Shown here piece after piece: positions 15,867-23,808 of a DNA stretch of 55,272 nucleotides. The translations under genes and the position numbers were made by a program. How positions within the stretch are numbered: the first letter of the stretch is position 1; each line of letters starts with the position of its first letter. Source of the DNA: Gordonia sp. OPL2 (GTDB lineage Bacteria; Actinomycetota; Actinomycetes; Mycobacteriales; Mycobacteriaceae); assembly GCF_003797825.1 (NCBI RefSeq), contig NZ_RKME01000032.1, positions 1 through 55,272 on the forward strand, given 5' to 3'. The notes under the pieces were generated by a model. It saw only the letters and a list, made by a program, of their open reading frames with translations. It did not search any database and was not told the DNA's origin.

Positions 15867-16430
15867 CTATCTAGGCACTTTGGGTAGCAAGAGCGCGATT
15901 CGAAGTTTGGAATCGATGATTGTGCTCAGTTGCTGTGTTCGATCAAGAAGCGCGCCCAGGGTGCGAATGTTCTGATTTGCTGTGCCGAGTGTGCCGTTGA
16001 TCTGGTTTACGCTACCAGTGGCATCTGCGGCAGACCCGGTTGCGCCCTTTGCTGAGTTGATGATTCGCACTAGAGATGGATCGGCAGTGTCGAGGGCTGA
16101 TCCGAGAGACTGCAGATCGGTAGCAAGCGTCGCCAGCGTGGAGTTGGCTTGGTTCAGTGAATCGATCACTCCGAACACTTGTGGGAGACCACCATTGATC
16201 GCTTGATTGGCTGGCGGTAGTTGGGCCGATCCATCGTTGGCCTTGTCGGTTGTGTGATTGACTTTGTTGGCCTGCGCGACTCCATCGGTGAATATCTCGC
16301 TAGATGTGTTGAGATCGCGGGTGAGAATGAGGATGCCAACCAACGTCGCCAATGTCAGGGCTATGGCGATGGCCCAGGTGAGCGACCATGTTTTTAGCGC
16401 TTTGACCATCATCAGTTTCCTTGGTGTCAT
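15867..16430 (-). CDS. Membrane-anchored helical protein 5 of the SCP2-linked operon
   Basis: 187 residues, last gene of the operon. A short basic cytoplasmic N-terminus leads into one transmembrane segment (residues about 16-37, IAIALTLATLVGILIL). The outside part is a long alpha-helical region rich in Asn, Thr, Ala and Leu with heptad-like spacing (LGSALDTADPSLVRIINSAK), ending near LLLPKVPR. The start overlaps the upstream gene stop by 4 bases. It resembles the helical part of Mce proteins in feel but has no MCE beta domain. Function unknown; it shares topology with the four proteins upstream. Confidence 0.7.
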   Translation of the reverse strand: MTPRKLMMVKALKTWSLTWAIAIALTLATLVGILILTRDLNTSSEIFTDGVAQANKVNHTTDKANDGSAQLPPANQAINGGLPQVFGVIDSLNQANSTLATLATDLQSLGSALDTADPSLVRIINSAKGATGSAADATGSVNQINGTLGTANQNIRTLGALLDRTQQLSTIIDSKLRIALLLPKVPR

Positions 16431-17122
16431 CGTCCGGGTGTGGCCGCAGCCACCGGCGGTGCAGTGGATGCCGGCGGAGTGATTGGCCGACCGGGGTCTC
16501 GGGGTGCGGGGGTTTGCGGTCCATTCACTGCCGGGCCCAACAGCGCGAGTAGCGGACCCAGTTCTGCCACGTGTGCCGCCTCTTCTTCGATGGTGGCCAG
16601 CACCGCGGCGATCGAGTCTGCTCTCGGCCCCAACGTTGCCAGCGTGGAACCCACGGTCTTCAGATTGACATTGACGGTCTCGAGTTGGTCAGTGACCGCC
16701 TGGATCGAGCCAGCGAGAGTGAGTACCGTCGGACCGGCGGTATCCGAACGTTGCGTCAGCTGTTGAATTTTCGCGGGCAGACCTCCTGCGATGCCGCTGA
16801 CCCCCGTAGTTGAATCGTTCACCGAGATCGCCAGGCCCGACAGTCTGCCAGCGGCATCGGTGAGTTTTCTCAGGTCACCGGCAACCAGCGTGAGCACCTG
16901 GATCGACTGCGAGAGATCCTTGTGTTTTGGATCGAGTTCGCCGGTGATTACGTCGAACTGACTTGCGGAGTAGATGATGTCGTTGCTCAGATCGGACGGT
17001 CGGCCCAGCGGGTCCTTGAGGTCGTTCACGCCAGGAATGAATCTGTTCATAACACACAGCACCAGGATGGGGACAAGTGCGAGCACCACCAGTGTCATCA
17101 GCCACGTACCTCTGGTGACCAT
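16427..17122 (-). CDS. Membrane-anchored helical protein 4 of the SCP2-linked operon
   Basis: 231 residues. One N-terminal transmembrane segment (WLMTLVVLALVPILVLCVM) is followed by about 170 residues of predicted extracytoplasmic helix (VNVNLKTVGSTLATLGPRAD-type repeats) and a Pro/Ala/Thr-rich disordered tail of about 30 residues, like the Pro-rich tails of some Mce proteins. Its ATG overlaps the stop of gene 3 (TGATG), so expression is coupled. No enzymatic motif. Probably a structural subunit of an envelope complex; inference from topology and neighbours. Confidence 0.7.
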   Translation of the reverse strand: MVTRGTWLMTLVVLALVPILVLCVMNRFIPGVNDLKDPLGRPSDLSNDIIYSASQFDVITGELDPKHKDLSQSIQVLTLVAGDLRKLTDAAGRLSGLAISVNDSTTGVSGIAGGLPAKIQQLTQRSDTAGPTVLTLAGSIQAVTDQLETVNVNLKTVGSTLATLGPRADSIAAVLATIEEEAAHVAELGPLLALLGPAVNGPQTPAPRDPGRPITPPASTAPPVAAATPGR

Positions 17123-17835
17123 CAGTTTCCTCCAGGCTGTTGCGGCGCGGGGATCAGGCCGTCCTGCGCGGGGATCGGAGCAAGTTTTCGCGTTGTGCGA
17201 GACAGCTCGTTGTTGAGCTGATCGACCAGATCAATCGCGGCCACAAGCTGTTCGTTGACACCATTGACGGCTGTATTGGCCTTGGCTGAGATTGATTTCA
17301 ACGAGCCGGCCGATTCACGAAGTGACGCCGCGATCCCATCGAGAGTTGCGGCGATCTGCTGATCGCCCTGACCGGCGGCTAACAGTTTCTGCATCGTTGG
17401 CACAAGTGCGGCCAGGTTCGTCACGTCGACTGCAGCAGATCTGTTCAGCTCGGTGAGTACTCCCTGGAGTTCCTCGAGTTGACGTCGTGCCGTCGCCGGT
17501 GCGGTCAGGTCCGCCCGCTCGTCGAAGTAGTCGTTCGCGGTGTGGAAGTTGTTCACTACCTGACGCGCACTGTCCTGAACCGCCAGGCCCTTGTCGATGG
17601 CGAGCATCACCAAGACAAACAACACCAGCGCCACGACCACCGACACCCGTCCGATCGCTTCAGTGGCGATTGCAAAACCACTGGAGCCGCGGATCGTGCG
17701 GTGGTCGATGTCCGGGCGCACCCGAAGGGTGCTCTGGCCATCGCCGGGAAGGTCGTCTGCGAGCACATCAGTGCGCCTCAGGTCCCGAAGTACCGATCTG
17801 TGGAACTCCCATGAGTTGCCGGACGTTGTTGTCAT
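17122..17835 (-). CDS. Membrane-anchored helical protein 3 of the SCP2-linked operon
   Basis: 237 residues. Unlike the others it has a longer cytoplasmic N-terminus of about 60 residues with many charged residues (VLRDLRRTDVLADDLPGDGQ), then a transmembrane helix (VSVVVALVLFVLVMLAI) and a helical outer region (LAALVPTMQKLLAAGQGDQQ) ending in a Pro/Gln-rich tail. The long inner part could contact a cytoplasmic partner such as the SCP2-like proteins. 46 bases separate it from gene 2. Function unknown. Confidence 0.7.
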   Translation of the reverse strand: MTTTSGNSWEFHRSVLRDLRRTDVLADDLPGDGQSTLRVRPDIDHRTIRGSSGFAIATEAIGRVSVVVALVLFVLVMLAIDKGLAVQDSARQVVNNFHTANDYFDERADLTAPATARRQLEELQGVLTELNRSAAVDVTNLAALVPTMQKLLAAGQGDQQIAATLDGIAASLRESAGSLKSISAKANTAVNGVNEQLVAAIDLVDQLNNELSRTTRKLAPIPAQDGLIPAPQQPGGN

Positions 17836-17881
17836 GTCACTCTTTTCTCAGCGGTGTCGGTGTCAGTAGAGACCACCGAGG

Positions 17882-18415
17882 TCACCCGGGAAGCGGAAGC
17901 ATCTGGTTGATCGTGCGGGCAGAGGCAACTGCCGATCGAAGATCGGTGACGAGTCCACGCGCGGTGGCGAGGAGTTGATCGCCCTGTTCACCGAATGCCG
18001 CGGCAGACGCGACCAGCGGTGTTACTGTCTGCTTCACCCGAACCATGAGGCTTTGGATTCCGGTCAGTTGTTCGTTGGTGACCTGCGCACCTTGCGTACT
18101 GGACTCCAACAATGCAGTGGCCTCACCGATCGCCGTGTTGAGTTCGGCGAGCAGCGGACCGAGAGCGCGCGTCGAGTCGAGCGCCCGCTGTGCTGTGCGG
18201 GTGAGCTCGGTAAGTTGACCCAACTCGGTTGTGACACTGTCGTTGACTGTGACGATGCGCCCTGACGCTCCAATTGAAGCGAGGTTTGCGGCCTGTTGAT
18301 TGTCCAACCGCCCGTTCAGTGTGTAGATCACGAAACTGAGCAGTAGAAGCACCATCAGCATCACGGCTGCCCACACCATTCGCATCGGGCCGCCGGCCCG
18401 GCCGAAGAATGTCAC
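17882..18415 (-). CDS. Membrane-anchored helical protein 2 of the SCP2-linked operon
   Basis: 177 residues. A basic N-terminus (MTFFGRAGGPMRMVW) is followed by a transmembrane helix (AAVMLMVLLLLSFVIYTL) and an uninterrupted Ala/Leu/Thr-rich helical region with heptads (LGPLLAELNTAIGEATALLE). Its ATG lies 6 bases after the stop of gene 1. There are no cysteines or catalytic motifs. It shares topology and composition with its neighbours, so the set probably arose by duplication or assembles as a hetero-oligomer. Confidence 0.7.
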   Translation of the reverse strand: MTFFGRAGGPMRMVWAAVMLMVLLLLSFVIYTLNGRLDNQQAANLASIGASGRIVTVNDSVTTELGQLTELTRTAQRALDSTRALGPLLAELNTAIGEATALLESSTQGAQVTNEQLTGIQSLMVRVKQTVTPLVASAAAFGEQGDQLLATARGLVTDLRSAVASARTINQMLPLPG

Positions 18416-18421
18416 TGTTAT

Positions 18422-19006
18422 TCACCTTCCGGACAGACTGCGGGCGCCGTTCTCGGCGGAGACCCGTGCGTCATGAACTTTTCCCGCGGTGCTCGAAGCA
18501 TCGTCGAGGATGCGTTGGAGTTCGACTCGGTCACCGGCGACCGCCTTGGTGGCTCCGTCCACGGGTGGTTGCAGCGTTTTGATCCTGGATGTCAGGCCGT
18601 TGAGCGACACGATCAGGTCTCCCACGTCTCCGTCCGCGGACTTCAGAATCGGTTGCAGGTCATTGCGAATCTGGCCGATGAGTCGCTTGAGTTGCGCGGC
18701 AACTACCGCATCTGTCTCGAGTACGTCGGCCAACGACGCATCCATGCTGTCAAGAGCGGCGAAGGCGGTCAGGGTGACCTTCTCGTGGTCGACTATTCGA
18801 TCCAACGCAGGGTTATACTTGTTTGCCGACACCACAGCGTTGTCCAGGCGGTAGGGCGTCGCGACGAGGTTGTAGATCCTCGGTAGGAGATAGAGACTCA
18901 CAACCAACAGTCCGATCAACAGCGTGACACCCCGCAACCAGTAGACACGAGGCAGTCCGGCGATCCGAGGCTCAGTGGCGGCGTGACGCGACATCGCGGT
19001 TGTCAT
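18422..19006 (-). CDS. Membrane-anchored helical protein 1 of the SCP2-linked operon
   Basis: 194 residues from ATG 19006, which overlaps the stop of the upstream SCP2-like gene; this coupling decides the start over a longer frame. The N-terminus is Arg-containing, the transmembrane helix is LRGVTLLIGLLVVSLYLLPR, and the rest is a charged extracytoplasmic helix (VETDAVVAAQLKRLIGQIRN-like), predicted coiled coil. No MCE beta domain. Coupling with the SCP2-like gene links soluble lipid-binding and membrane parts in one operon. Confidence 0.72.
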   Translation of the reverse strand: MTTAMSRHAATEPRIAGLPRVYWLRGVTLLIGLLVVSLYLLPRIYNLVATPYRLDNAVVSANKYNPALDRIVDHEKVTLTAFAALDSMDASLADVLETDAVVAAQLKRLIGQIRNDLQPILKSADGDVGDLIVSLNGLTSRIKTLQPPVDGATKAVAGDRVELQRILDDASSTAGKVHDARVSAENGARSLSGR

Positions 19007-19458
19007 GAGTCCGCCACCGACAGCAGGGAGATTGTGCGCAGCGAAGCGATGGTATGCGACAGTAGACCTTTGACGACCAAGCGGTGGGTGAGAATCTCCT
19101 TGAGCACCCCCAATCCACGCTTGGTGAAGAAGCCGACGGGCAAGAGTCCACCCCATTTCATCTTCAGTTGCGACACCTCGAGGATTTGCTCGACGCTGGC
19201 CATCACGGTCACGCTAGGTTTGCCGACCACATCGTTGTAGACCACCGCCTCGTCAGCACCGAACACCACCGTGCATGCCGATTCGGTATCGGTGCTGTAG
19301 ATGGTGACCGGACGCGACATCGCGCGGGCGGTCTTCACACGGTGGGGGTAGCTCGAGAGGTTCTGCATCAAGAGCGTGGCGACGACATTGGCGACACCGT
19401 TCGCGGAGTCACCATCGTATGCGGTCACCGGATAGCTGGTGGCTTCGGCTGTGGTCAT
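19003..19458 (-). CDS. SCP2-like (sterol carrier fold) protein 2
   Basis: About 151 residues from ATG 19458; an upstream start at 19518 cannot be excluded. The sequence alternates strands and helices in the order expected of an SCP2-like domain: VVATLLMQNLSS, VTIYSTDTESACTVVFG, then VVGKPSVTVMASVEQILEVSQ. The C-terminal about 50 residues are helical and hydrophobic and may touch the membrane. The SCP2 fold binds fatty acyl chains, sterols or other hydrophobic ligands. Assignment rests on pattern, so confidence is moderate. Confidence 0.6.
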   Translation of the reverse strand: MTTAEATSYPVTAYDGDSANGVANVVATLLMQNLSSYPHRVKTARAMSRPVTIYSTDTESACTVVFGADEAVVYNDVVGKPSVTVMASVEQILEVSQLKMKWGGLLPVGFFTKRGLGVLKEILTHRLVVKGLLSHTIASLRTISLLSVADS

Positions 19459-19672
19459 CGGAGAAGAGGCTTTCTTGGTGGGGATTTCGTTATCTCTGTG
19501 CGAGTGGTGGGCCCACATATCGCAGATGGTTCGCGGACGCAGCGAGGCACGTACGCTCTCGCTGCGTCCGCCCCCTCGGCGGCAAGTTCGGAAACCAATT
19601 GTTCGGCGTCGGCACCGCTCCGGCCAGGCAGCGGAGATCTACCGGATCATGCGTCCAACACACACACGTGGG

Positions 19673-20086
19673 TCACAGGTCCCACTCGGTGGGCACTTGT
19701 CCCCAGGACAGCAGGAAGTTGTTGAAGGCGCCGGCGTTCTCGATGGCCGCCGACATGGGCCCCTTCTCGAACTTGATCTTGCCAGCAAGAAGCAATTTGC
19801 CTCCCTCGGATTCACCGGCCGCAACGCGCTGCCACGTGGTCAGATCGGCGACGATACGCAACCACAGGTCGTCCTCGGGGAATTGCGGAGGGGTCCACAC
19901 GGTGATCTTCGCTTTCTCCCACTCGAGGTGGCTGGTCAGATCGTCTCGACCGATGGTTCCGAACTCCATCCGGTTGGTGAACGAGTCAGGGTCCTTAAAT
20001 CCCTTGTACACATCCGGGTTGTTGTTGATGACCTCCTGCGCAGCTGCGCACCATTCGGGCGAGAAGAACTTGAGTTTTTCCGACAT
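19673..20086 (-). CDS. SCP2-like sterol-transfer family protein 1
   Basis: 137 residues from ATG 20086. It begins MSEKLKFFSPEWCAAAQEVI and carries the strand pattern MEFGTIGRDDLTSHLEWEKA then ITVWTPP, followed by LLLAGKIKFEKGPMSAAI near the end, typical of short SCP2-like lipid-binding proteins (compare the 'G.i...G...kl' end of SCP2). It is cytosolic with no signal peptide. It is probably the first gene of the membrane-protein operon, 214 bases upstream of the second SCP2-like gene; about 200 bases before it, up to the AraC gene, may hold the operon promoter. Confidence 0.72.
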   Translation of the reverse strand: MSEKLKFFSPEWCAAAQEVINNNPDVYKGFKDPDSFTNRMEFGTIGRDDLTSHLEWEKAKITVWTPPQFPEDDLWLRIVADLTTWQRVAAGESEGGKLLLAGKIKFEKGPMSAAIENAGAFNNFLLSWGQVPTEWDL

Positions 20087-20266
20087 TGTGAATGCACCCC
20101 TTAACAGGTCGATGCAGCGGACAGCCACGACTACGGCAGTGCTGCAGTGTAATTCGATCACCTGGGTAAGTCAGTGATCTCACTCACAGGCTTTTCTAAG
20201 GTTATTCCGGACTTGTCTAATCAGTCAATCGCCGATTGCTGTCGCGGTTTTCCGACACTAGGCCGT

Positions 20267-20286
20267 GGAGGTACCGGTGTACCTCC
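20267..20286 (-). terminator. Stem-loop directly after the AraC gene
   Basis: A perfect 8-base stem GGAGGTAC-CGGT-GTACCTCC starts 2 bases past the AraC-type gene stop. It probably separates that gene from the SCP2 operon downstream on the same strand. Confidence 0.6.
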
Positions 20287-20287
20287 T

Positions 20288-21310
20288 TCATCTAGAGATC
20301 CGTGCGAATTCCCTTGGAGTGACGCGATACTTGCGCTTGAATTCACTGATGAAATGTGACGGATTGTGATAGCCCACGGCCTGTGCCACATCGGCGACAG
20401 CCATACTCGGTTCGTTGACGAGCATGGTCTTCGCGGTATCAAGTCGGACGTTCTTCAGATACTGATATGGGGTGGTTCCTGTGCTCGAGCGGAACAGGTG
20501 GGAAAATGCAGACTGGCTCAGGCTCACTTCCCTTGCGAGATCGGTGACTCCGATGCTGTCGGTGAGGTTGCTGCGCATGTAGCGCACCGCGCGATGGATT
20601 GGATCATCTTCTTTCCGAACGTTGATCGAGTTGATCATCGCTCGCCGTCCGACCGGTAGGCGATAGACGAGATGGGTGATTTCCTCAAAGTAGAGAGGAG
20701 CAAGCACCCGTCTGTCTTCCTCGGAGTCAAGCGCGTGAACGAACCTCGCCAGCGCACATCTCAACTCCTTCCCGTACGAGAAGGTCGCCGCGTGCTGTTC
20801 GGCGTCCGAGTCCGGCGCAATCACCTGCGTGAAGCTGCATCCGTCCCGCACATCCTTCGCGGCCCGCCGGGCATAGTCGATCGGTATCTCGATACTCAGA
20901 GCTAAGTGGCGTCGAAAACGGCTACCGCCAAGCGCCATTCCAGCACACTCCGCGCCGGCCGGAACAGCAATGCCCCAGTCCGGCCCCGGCACAAAGGCAC
21001 GGATGGGTGACGTGAGGTGAAGGTGTCCACGCACAGCGAAGCAGACCACCGGCGACGTTTCGCTCCCGATGATCACGTCGTCGGGCCTGCCGTGATGATG
21101 AAGTTGGACGCCGGGCCACGGTAGCCGTGTGCTTCGCCCCTCGGCTCCGGCACCGTCGATCGTCTGGACGAAATGCTGGTTCTGGAAGTCGCTCTCGTCG
21201 GAGGGCGCCCTGGTGAACGTCAGGTCGTCGAGGGTCCGTCTACGCGTACCTGCCGTTCGTGGCCACGTCGTCTCGCTCCTTCTGGATGGTGATTCGCTCG
21301 GAGCGGACAT
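20288..21310 (-). CDS. AraC/XylS-family transcriptional regulator
   Basis: About 340 residues from ATG 21310 (GAAGG ribosome site 8 bases before); GTG 21319 is an alternative. The C-terminal 100 residues contain both AraC helix-turn-helix motifs: IGVTDLAREVSLSQSAFSHL with FRSSTGTTPYQYL, and AVADVAQAVGYHNPSHFISE with FKRKYRVTPREF. The N-terminal domain resembles AraC-type effector domains of hydrocarbon-degradation activators (VCFAVRGHLHLTSP, PAGAECAGM). It sits between the SCP2/membrane operon and the end of the iso cluster, so either could be its target. Confidence 0.9.
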   Translation of the reverse strand: MSAPSESPSRRSETTWPRTAGTRRRTLDDLTFTRAPSDESDFQNQHFVQTIDGAGAEGRSTRLPWPGVQLHHHGRPDDVIIGSETSPVVCFAVRGHLHLTSPIRAFVPGPDWGIAVPAGAECAGMALGGSRFRRHLALSIEIPIDYARRAAKDVRDGCSFTQVIAPDSDAEQHAATFSYGKELRCALARFVHALDSEEDRRVLAPLYFEEITHLVYRLPVGRRAMINSINVRKEDDPIHRAVRYMRSNLTDSIGVTDLAREVSLSQSAFSHLFRSSTGTTPYQYLKNVRLDTAKTMLVNEPSMAVADVAQAVGYHNPSHFISEFKRKYRVTPREFARISR

Positions 21311-21365
21311 GTCTGTCACCTTCTTTCACGCCGCCGTCGGGTTCTTCTGGTGTGTGCAGTGATCG

Positions 21366-22760
21366 TCACAACGCGTCCGCCAGTCGCCTTGCTGCGAGCT
21401 GGATCGCCTCCCACACTGTCGCGAACGGTGGCGCATAGGACAGATCCATCTCGGCTAGGTCATCGACGGCCATGTCTCCCCACAGCGCGGCCGCCGCTGT
21501 ATCGATGCGCTTGCCGGCCGCTGTGCCTCCCACGATCTGGACGCCGAGCAATTTGCGGGTGCCCTTGTCCGCGATGGCGTGTGTTGCGATACTTGAGCGT
21601 TCGGCCATGTAGCCGCTCGCGGTGCCGCCTTCTGTTGTCAGACTCACCGGCTGGTAGCCGACCTCGAGGGCCTGAGTTGTACTCAGACCCGTGCGAGCGA
21701 TCTCGATATGCGCTGAAGCACTGTGGTAACGGGTGATTGCCGTGCCGAGCACACCGGCGAACCTGCGATCTCCTCCGACCAGGTTGAATCCGCAGATCCG
21801 TCCCTGTTTGTTCGCGTGGGTTCCTAGGGGCAGGAACGCGTTCTTCCCCCGGAGACGGTCATAGGCCTCACAACAATCGCCGGCAGCCCAGATGCCCTCC
21901 CCGAGCTGCTGACGGTCGTCGGTGAGGTATCCCAGGTGATCACCGATCGGCAATCCTGCGTCGGCCCCGAGCGTACTCGCCGGCCTTACACCCGTACCGA
22001 TCATCACCACGTCTGCCTCGATCGTGCGGCCGCCGGCGGTGTGCAGAATCTTCGTACCGTCATGTGCAATCTCAACGAGTTCAACGACGGTGTTCGTCAT
22101 CACTGTGACGCCGTCGTCAATCATTGCTTCCTCGATGCGTGCACTCATGGTCGAGTCGAAAGTGCTCATTACCCTGCTCCGCGTGACTAAATGGGTGTCG
22201 AAGCCGCGCTGCTGTAACGCCTCTGCAGCCTCGACACCGATATACCCGCCACCGATGACCACACCGCGCCGTCGGTTCGATCGCATCTCTCCGGAATCTG
22301 CGAATACTTCGAGCCAGTACCTCGCATCATCTAGCGTCTTGACAGCCGCGACGCCGGGCAGGAGATCTCCGGATCGATCGCGCGCCCAGTCCGGGATGAT
22401 CGGTTCGGCGCCGGTCGCCAGGACCAGTTGGTCGAATCCTATCGTCGAGGCGGTCCCATCCGAGGCGAGCGCGTCAACTGTGCGCTTATCAAGGTCGATT
22501 CCGACGGCGGTGGTTCCCAGCCTCAGATCAACGCCCATCGCGCGATGTTTGTCAGGGGTTCTGGCACTCAGATCGTCGGGCGAATTGACCATTCCCGCAA
22601 CCAGATACGGTATTCCACAAGCGGAGTACGATGTGTCGCAAGTCCGTTCGAGAACGACCACATCTACTTCCCTTGCGGCTAGCGCGGCCGATCGCAGGCA
22701 CTGATGGGCTGCGCTCATTCCGGCGGCATCCGCGCCGACGACCAGTATTCGTTCCCCCAT
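21366..22760 (-). CDS. FAD-dependent pyridine nucleotide-disulfide reductase (CoA-disulfide reductase-like)
   Basis: 464 residues. An N-terminal FAD Rossmann motif (ILVVGADAAGMSAA) is followed by the single redox Cys motif SYSACGIPYLV, as in CoA-disulfide reductases and NADH oxidases. The NAD(P)-binding motif is VVIGGGYIGVEAAEAL, the second FAD motif GIWAAGDCCEAYD, and the C-terminal dimerisation domain is present. It would reduce low-molecular-weight disulfides or mixed disulfides. It lies 4 bases after gshB in the same direction, which suggests a role in glutathione or CoA redox recycling in isoprene metabolism. Confidence 0.9.
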   Translation of the reverse strand: MGERILVVGADAAGMSAAHQCLRSAALAAREVDVVVLERTCDTSYSACGIPYLVAGMVNSPDDLSARTPDKHRAMGVDLRLGTTAVGIDLDKRTVDALASDGTASTIGFDQLVLATGAEPIIPDWARDRSGDLLPGVAAVKTLDDARYWLEVFADSGEMRSNRRRGVVIGGGYIGVEAAEALQQRGFDTHLVTRSRVMSTFDSTMSARIEEAMIDDGVTVMTNTVVELVEIAHDGTKILHTAGGRTIEADVVMIGTGVRPASTLGADAGLPIGDHLGYLTDDRQQLGEGIWAAGDCCEAYDRLRGKNAFLPLGTHANKQGRICGFNLVGGDRRFAGVLGTAITRYHSASAHIEIARTGLSTTQALEVGYQPVSLTTEGGTASGYMAERSSIATHAIADKGTRKLLGVQIVGGTAAGKRIDTAAAALWGDMAVDDLAEMDLSYAPPFATVWEAIQLAARRLADAL

Positions 22761-22764
22761 CGTC

Positions 22765-23808
22765 TTACCTGACTCCGATCCGTGTAGCGATGACAGCGTC
22801 CGCCCAGCTGATCACTCGCTCCGCGACGCGCGTATGGCATAGTGCGTCGATCTCACGAATCCCGGTTGGGCTGGTGACGTTCACCTCGGTTAGCATTCCT
22901 CCGATGATGTCGATTCCGGCAAAATGAATGCTTCGCTCCGCCAGCAGTGGCTTCAGCTCACAACAAATCTCGCGGTCGCGACTCGATACCTCGCCCGCGT
23001 GTACCGAGGCCCCCACCGCCATATTGCATCGGAACTCATCGCGCGCTGCCTTGCGGACGATCACCCCGACGGGTTCACCTTCGAGAACGATCACCCGACG
23101 ATCACCCTCGGTAACCGCTGGCAAGTACTGCTGCACGATGACCTGCCGCCCGCCCGAAAGAGTCGCTGAATCGATGATGGAGTGCAGGTTGGGGTCGGCA
23201 GGGCGCAGCATCATGACTCCCCTCCCGCCCATACCGTCGGTGGGTTTGAGAACGCCTGCCCCCCATCGGCGGACGGAACGGACGATGTCGTCAGTGTCTG
23301 CAGTCACGACGGTCGACGGGCCGAGGTGCGGAAGACGCAGTGAGAACATCTTCTCGTTGGCATCGCGCAGGGCAGCCGGGGCATTGACCATCAACGTCCT
23401 TCGCGCATCGACGTAGTCGAGGATGTACGTTGCGCGAAGGTAGTTGGCATCGACGGGCGGATCGGTTCGCATGAAAACCGCTGCGGCGTGATCGAGAATG
23501 ATGTCTTCGACAGGTCCCCGGTTGAACCAATCGGACTCGCTCACCCAGTGTCGATCAGTTAGCACCGCCGGCGTTAGACGCACCTCTGTGCACCTGGCCA
23601 CCGCCCGACCCTCTCGGATGGACAGCCCACGTAGTTCGGTGACCAACACCCGGTGATGCGCTAGTTGAGCTGCCTCCATCAAGGCCACCGATGTATCATG
23701 CTGTGGTACAAGTGTTTCCAATGGGTCTACGATGAAGACATAGGGCCGCCCTGAGCGCGCCACGCGACCACCGCACTCCCCGACCAGGATCGACGGGGAC
23801 CGTGTCAT
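22765..23808 (-). CDS. gshB: Glutathione synthetase
   Basis: 347 residues. It joins gamma-glutamylcysteine and glycine using ATP. ATP-grasp signatures are clear: VLKPTDGMGGRGVMML (glycine-rich loop), VIVQQYLPAVTEGDRRVIVL, and GIDIIGGMLTEVNVTSPTGI near the C-terminus, characteristic of bacterial GshB. The N-terminal segment FIVDPLETLVPQHDTSVALM also fits (D-x-L ... D-T-S). Its ATG overlaps the upstream ALDH stop by 4 bases. Glutathione synthesis is unusual in Mycobacteriales, which use mycothiol, so its presence beside glutathione transferases is functionally telling. Confidence 0.94.
   Translation of the reverse strand: MTRSPSILVGECGGRVARSGRPYVFIVDPLETLVPQHDTSVALMEAAQLAHHRVLVTELRGLSIREGRAVARCTEVRLTPAVLTDRHWVSESDWFNRGPVEDIILDHAAAVFMRTDPPVDANYLRATYILDYVDARRTLMVNAPAALRDANEKMFSLRLPHLGPSTVVTADTDDIVRSVRRWGAGVLKPTDGMGGRGVMMLRPADPNLHSIIDSATLSGGRQVIVQQYLPAVTEGDRRVIVLEGEPVGVIVRKAARDEFRCNMAVGASVHAGEVSSRDREICCELKPLLAERSIHFAGIDIIGGMLTEVNVTSPTGIREIDALCHTRVAERVISWADAVIATRIGVR

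Noticed and set aside
15867..19006. Naming the five membrane proteins as Mce subunits
   Set aside because: No MCE beta domain, YrbE permease or ATPase is present; only the anchor-plus-helix topology and Pro-rich tail are similar.
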